Below are positions 12,588-13,723 of a stretch of DNA of 13,723 nucleotides, one piece after another. The first letter of the stretch is position 1; each line of letters starts with the position of its first letter. The DNA comes from Nitrospinota bacterium. Lineage in GTDB: Bacteria; Nitrospinota; Nitrospinia; JACRGO01. A model generated the notes under the pieces. The model was not told where the DNA came from, made no database searches, and saw nothing but the letters and a program-made list of their open reading frames with translations. A program made the translations under genes and the position numbers. The stretch lies in the NCBI GenBank assembly GCA_016212295.1, contig JACRGO010000163.1:1-13723 (forward strand). The letters are read 5' to 3'.

Positions 12588-13259
12588 ATGACCCAAAACG
12601 ACTCCATATACATTCAGAGCCTGAAGGCCGCTTTTGATGAATTTGACAGCGCGAAAGCGATGGCGCTGGCGGAGCAATATGTTCATACGGAATCCGAGCC
12701 GTATCGCTTCCTGACTCACATAATGAAAGAGGCCGTCAACTTGGTGGAAGGAAATTGGCAAGGGAGGCTTGTCAGCCTGACCGAGGTTTATAGATTGGGC
12801 AAGGCCATCGAAAGTTCTGGAAATTGTGTTCTGGAATTCATGAAGGAAGCCTTCTATGATGATTTGGACTTTAATAATGAACGCGTTCGTATCCTTATAA
12901 CCACATTCAATGACTGGCACGAATTCGGGAAGATCATTATCAGCACTTTCCTGAAATTTGAAGGATATGCCGTTGAAGATATCGGGATGACTCCGTCCAT
13001 CTGCGCCTTGGTTGACGCGGTAGTTGAAAAAAAACCTGACATCCTGGCTATCTCTGTCTTAATGGTCAATTCCGCTCTTATGCTGGCGAATCTGAGGAAG
13101 CGGCTTGACGAAAATGGCTGCGGAAATGTCAAGGTAATAGCCGGCGGCGCTCCGTTTTACTTTGACCCGACTCTTGCGGCAAGGTTTAAATTTGACGGGT
13201 ATGCCTCGACGCCTTTTGAAGCCTTGAACTTGGTGAAAAAAATCATGGAGAGAAAATGA
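12588..13259 (+). CDS. Corrinoid (cobamide)-binding methyltransferase protein, MtaC-like
   Basis: A 223-residue protein with the two-part layout of MtaC/MtbC/MttC-type corrinoid proteins. A helical N-terminal cap (~1-90) is followed by a Rossmann-like B12-binding domain (~98-222). The cobalamin signature is intact: DWHEFG (Asp109, His111, Gly114) gives DxHxxG with the cobalt-ligating His, SVL at 156-158 lies 41 residues later, and GG at 186-187 after a further 27, exactly the family spacing. Such proteins carry a methyl group on cobalt between a substrate:corrinoid methyltransferase and a second methyltransferase acting on CoM or tetrahydrofolate. The segment around His (TTFNDWHEFGK) departs from the commoner EGDxHDIGK, marking a divergent subgroup. 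The ATG at 12588 is chosen; an in-frame TTG at 12546 lies inside the hairpin. The stop overlaps the next gene by 4 bases (atga), indicating translational coupling. Confidence 0.88.
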   Translation: MTQNDSIYIQSLKAAFDEFDSAKAMALAEQYVHTESEPYRFLTHIMKEAVNLVEGNWQGRLVSLTEVYRLGKAIESSGNCVLEFMKEAFYDDLDFNNERVRILITTFNDWHEFGKIIISTFLKFEGYAVEDIGMTPSICALVDAVVEKKPDILAISVLMVNSALMLANLRKRLDENGCGNVKVIAGGAPFYFDPTLAARFKFDGYASTPFEALNLVKKIMERK

Positions 13260-13723
13260 ATTCTTACGAAAGAGTCATGACAGCCCTAAGCCACAAACAA
13301 CCGGACCGCGTGCCGTTTTTTTTGTGCTTTACCTTTTATGGGGCAAAAGAGCTGGGAATGGACATCAGGAAATATTTTTCAAAGGCAGAGCATGTGGTGG
13401 AAGGGCAAAAAAGGCTCCTCGACAAGTTCGGCCATGATTGCCTGTATCCCTTTTTCCATGCCGCGCTCGAGGCCCATGCCTTTGGCCAGGATATTGAATT
13501 TTACGAGGACGGCCCCCCTAACGCCGGCAGGCCGGTGATCCGCGGCAGAAAGGATATCTTTGAACTGAAGACGCCGGATCCAGCGGACAATGAAAAGCTT
13601 TTGGAGGCCGTTAAAGCGGTGGAGCTTTTATCCAGGGAGTTCAGGAAAAAAACGCCCGTTATATCCGCTGTCATAGGCCCATATTCCTTGCCTGTCATGC
13701 TGATGGGATTGAACAAATGGCTG
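13256..13723 (+). CDS. UroD/MtaA-family methylcobamide methyltransferase, partial at window end
   Basis: The first 156 residues of a protein of the uroporphyrinogen decarboxylase/MtaA superfamily; the frame is open to the last base. It begins MNSYERVMTALSHKQPDRVP, the typical start of UroD-like methyltransferases (RVxxALxxxxPDRVP). It continues with FGHDCLYPFFHAALEAHAFG and, near the edge, VISAVIGPYSLPVMLMG, which matches the family's (V/I)xGPFTLAxxLxG segment. In organisms that use corrinoid proteins, these zinc enzymes move the methyl group from the corrinoid protein to coenzyme M or another acceptor; the zinc-binding His/Cys region would lie beyond the window. Overlap with the corrinoid gene (atga) and a ggag Shine-Dalgarno sequence at 13247-13250 show they are one operon. 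True heme-pathway UroD is unlikely given this context. Which methyl acceptor it uses cannot be told from this part. Confidence 0.88.
   Translation, partial: MNSYERVMTALSHKQPDRVPFFLCFTFYGAKELGMDIRKYFSKAEHVVEGQKRLLDKFGHDCLYPFFHAALEAHAFGQDIEFYEDGPPNAGRPVIRGRKDIFELKTPDPADNEKLLEAVKAVELLSREFRKKTPVISAVIGPYSLPVMLMGLNKWL

Overview
The window is bacterial DNA from an organism I cannot place securely. The gene set fits a Gram-negative lineage of the kind often recovered from metagenomes, such as Desulfobacterota- or Omnitrophota-like groups: many-domain PAS/GAF sensors, a MEDS-domain protein, cobamide-dependent methyltransfer proteins, hydrogenase maturation factors and toxin-antitoxin remnants. Genes are modest in GC, and the gaps between them are AT-rich and unusually full of short inverted and direct repeats. 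Several genes that directly follow a repeat have no Shine-Dalgarno sequence.

Left part (1-5687). An AT-rich stretch leads to a small orphan BrnA/CopG-type antitoxin (380-616, +). Three minus-strand genes follow, read right to left: hypD (5687-4566), hypX (4286-2574) and a 597-residue TPR protein of unknown function (2453-660). HypD and HypX both act in building the Fe(CN)2CO centre of [NiFe]-hydrogenases. HypX makes CO from formyl-tetrahydrofolate, and HypD is the [4Fe-4S] scaffold partner of HypC. No hydrogenase or other hyp gene is visible here. The hypD-hypX gap holds two repeat-type inverted repeats.

Middle part (5688-10386). A 545-base divergent intergenic region carries a long inverted repeat (6038-6163). 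It leads to a REC-GAF-PAS-PAS protein (6233-8101, +) with no kinase or other output domain. After a repeat hairpin come a small coiled-coil membrane-anchored protein (8631-8215, -), a phd antitoxin (8793-9050, +) with a recognisable sigma-70-type promoter, a frameshifted PIN-domain VapC toxin (9052-9455), and a MEDS-domain protein (9550-10386).

Right part (10387-13723). A second repeat block precedes a membrane sensor (Cache-like periplasmic domain, HAMP, two PAS; 10562-12526), again without a kinase. A hairpin then precedes a corrinoid-binding protein (12588-13259). That gene overlaps by 4 bases a uroporphyrinogen-decarboxylase/MtaA-type methyltransferase which runs off the window edge (13256-13723).

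The most striking feature is that the three sensors, with quite different input domains, all end in the same roughly 38-residue helical tail (consensus VGRExxMxxLKxExNxLL) where a transmitter would be expected. This suggests a shared docking or dimerisation module, and so a set of inputs feeding one unseen partner. Their position next to a corrinoid methyltransfer pair suggests, without proving it, a link to one-carbon or methyl metabolism.
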